From JAGGTJ01 sp964457545 (GTDB taxonomy: Bacteria; Desulfobacterota; DSM-4660; Desulfatiglandales; Desulfatiglandaceae): a stretch of 15,801 nucleotides of DNA. Shown piece after piece: positions 14,786 to 15,801 of the stretch (its first letter is position 1; each line of letters begins with the position of its first letter). The notes beneath the pieces are model-generated. The model had not been told where the DNA came from. It was given only the letters and a program-made list of their open reading frames with translations, and made no database searches. The stretch is from positions 1 to 15,801 of the forward strand of contig CAYWEN010000012.1 in the NCBI GenBank assembly GCA_964457545.1, given 5' to 3'. The translations under genes were made by a program, and so were the position numbers.

Positions 14786-15801
14786 TTATGATGTTATGGG
14801 TCTTAAAATAATACCTGACAAAGGAGGCAGAGTAAGAGTAACTGAAAAATCTTTTCCCGTCCATGCCTTATCATATGCAACTATAGCAACACCCCCGTTT
14901 CCAAGATTACTCCCCCCATAGAATTCTGAATCAGAATTGAAAATCTCTTCATATCTGCCCAACACCGGCACCCCTACGCGATAATTATACCGAGGGACAG
15001 GTGTGAAATTCAGGACAATGATAAAAAACTCATCATCCTTCTTGCGCATATAGCTAAGGACAGACTGCTGAGCATCATTGCAGTCTGTCCATTCAAAACC
15101 CTGGCTGTCAAAATCAAGGTAGTAAAGGCATGGATTATTTCGATAAAGGGCATTCAAATCCTGTACAAGGGCCCTGACTCCCTGGTGAAAGGGATACTGT
15201 AAAACATACCAGTCCACTGTAGCAGAGCTGTTCCATTCACTTCTCTGAGCAAATTCATTTCCCATGAACAAAAGCTTTTTACCAGGATGTGTAAACATAT
15301 AGGTATACAAAAGGCGCAGATTTGCAAAGGCCTGCCACTCATCTCCAGGCATCTTGTTGACAAGAGATCCTTTGCCGTGAACAACCTCATCATGGGAAAG
15401 GGGAAGGAGAAAATTCTCAGTAAATGCATACAAAATACTGAACGTAAGCATCCCGTGATGAAATTTTCTATAAACAGGGTCCTTGGAAATATAGGTGAGG
15501 GTATCATTCATCCATCCCATATTCCATTTATATCCAAAACCAAGCCCTCCTATATATACTGGCTTTGATACATTTGGCCATGCTGTTGATTCTTCAGCAA
15601 TCATCATAATATTTCCAAATAATTCATAACAAACTGAATTTAGCTCCTGTAAAAAAGCAATAGCCTCAAGATTTTCATTACCACCGTAGATATTTGGTAT
15701 CCATTCTCCAGGTTTTCTTGAATAATCAAGATATAGCATTGATGCAACTGCATCTATTCGTAATCCATCAATATGAAATGTGTCATACCAATAAATTGCA
15801 T
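14786..15801 (-). CDS. glgB: 1,4-alpha-glucan branching enzyme GlgB, C-terminal part (5' end outside window)
   Basis: GlgB introduces alpha-1,6 branches into glycogen in the cytoplasm. The frame is open to the window edge, so the internal ATG at 15739 is not the start. Before it the frame reads AIYWYDTFHIDGLRIDAVAS, containing the GH13 nucleophile aspartate (usual DGFRVDAV). Further blocks are SMLYLDYSRKPGEWIPN, the acid/base glutamate in MMIAEESTAWPNV, LPLSHDEVVHGKGSL with the third catalytic aspartate, and GNEFAQRSEWN. The C-terminal beta domain ends with LTLPPLSGIILRP. About 338 residues are seen, against roughly 630-730 for the whole family. The active-site residues in view are all present. 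Other glg genes may lie outside the window. Confidence 0.95.
   Translation of the reverse strand, partial: AIYWYDTFHIDGLRIDAVASMLYLDYSRKPGEWIPNIYGGNENLEAIAFLQELNSVCYELFGNIMMIAEESTAWPNVSKPVYIGGLGFGYKWNMGWMNDTLTYISKDPVYRKFHHGMLTFSILYAFTENFLLPLSHDEVVHGKGSLVNKMPGDEWQAFANLRLLYTYMFTHPGKKLLFMGNEFAQRSEWNSSATVDWYVLQYPFHQGVRALVQDLNALYRNNPCLYYLDFDSQGFEWTDCNDAQQSVLSYMRKKDDEFFIIVLNFTPVPRYNYRVGVPVLGRYEEIFNSDSEFYGGSNLGNGGVAIVAYDKAWTGKDFSVTLTLPPLSGIILRPITS

Overview
The window is a bacterial chromosome segment of about 41% G+C by eye (the insertion-sequence debris at the left end looks richer). The gene set (RadC of the GHRQRLREKF type, a ZnuA-like protein with a PATYEPTP motif, a secreted FN3 protein with repeated lectin-like modules, a PAS-rich sensor kinase) suggests a Desulfobacterota ('deltaproteobacterial') genome. 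That placement is an inference from protein flavour, not from a marker gene.

Layout. 1-1003: remains of two insertion sequences, the C-terminal end of an IS66-type transposase abutting a truncated IS30-type transposase. 1007-3172: a small exported triple-repeat protein (minus), a divergent orphan zinc/metal-binding ABC lipoprotein-like component of the ZnuA family (plus), and a probable frame-disrupted small gene. 3173-4153: moaA (molybdenum cofactor). 4319-7064, minus strand: an amidohydrolase translationally coupled to a TlpA/ResA-type thiol-disulfide lipoprotein, and a secreted FN3 protein with three H-type-lectin-like repeats. 7534-7618: tRNA-Leu(UAG), minus. 7825-8568: radC, minus. 8914-13874, plus: proC, a response-regulator receiver domain fused to a 6-phosphofructokinase-like domain, and a large PAS-containing sensor histidine kinase. 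13907-15801, minus: an OmpA/MotB-type lipoprotein and the 3' two-thirds or so of glgB (glycogen branching enzyme), cut by the window edge.

The most unusual item is the receiver-phosphofructokinase fusion (9738-11219). It follows proC by 11 bases, with its ribosome binding site overlapping the proC stop codon. It precedes a histidine kinase that has no receiver of its own. The simplest reading is a two-component pair whose output is a glycolytic enzyme-like domain rather than DNA binding. The phosphofructokinase active site keeps several family residues but carries substitutions (GGNGT for GGDGS, MGA for MGR, IRGA for QRGG), so it may be a modified enzyme or a sugar-phosphate sensor. glgB, another carbon-storage gene, lies 0.9 kb beyond on the other strand. 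The proC leader contains a hairpin whose loop is perfectly complementary over nine bases to the proC Shine-Dalgarno region, a candidate pseudoknot-type regulator.

Intergenic spaces also carry a degenerate dispersed repeat near the 3' ends of three minus-strand genes. No rRNA, CRISPR array, prophage or replication origin was seen.
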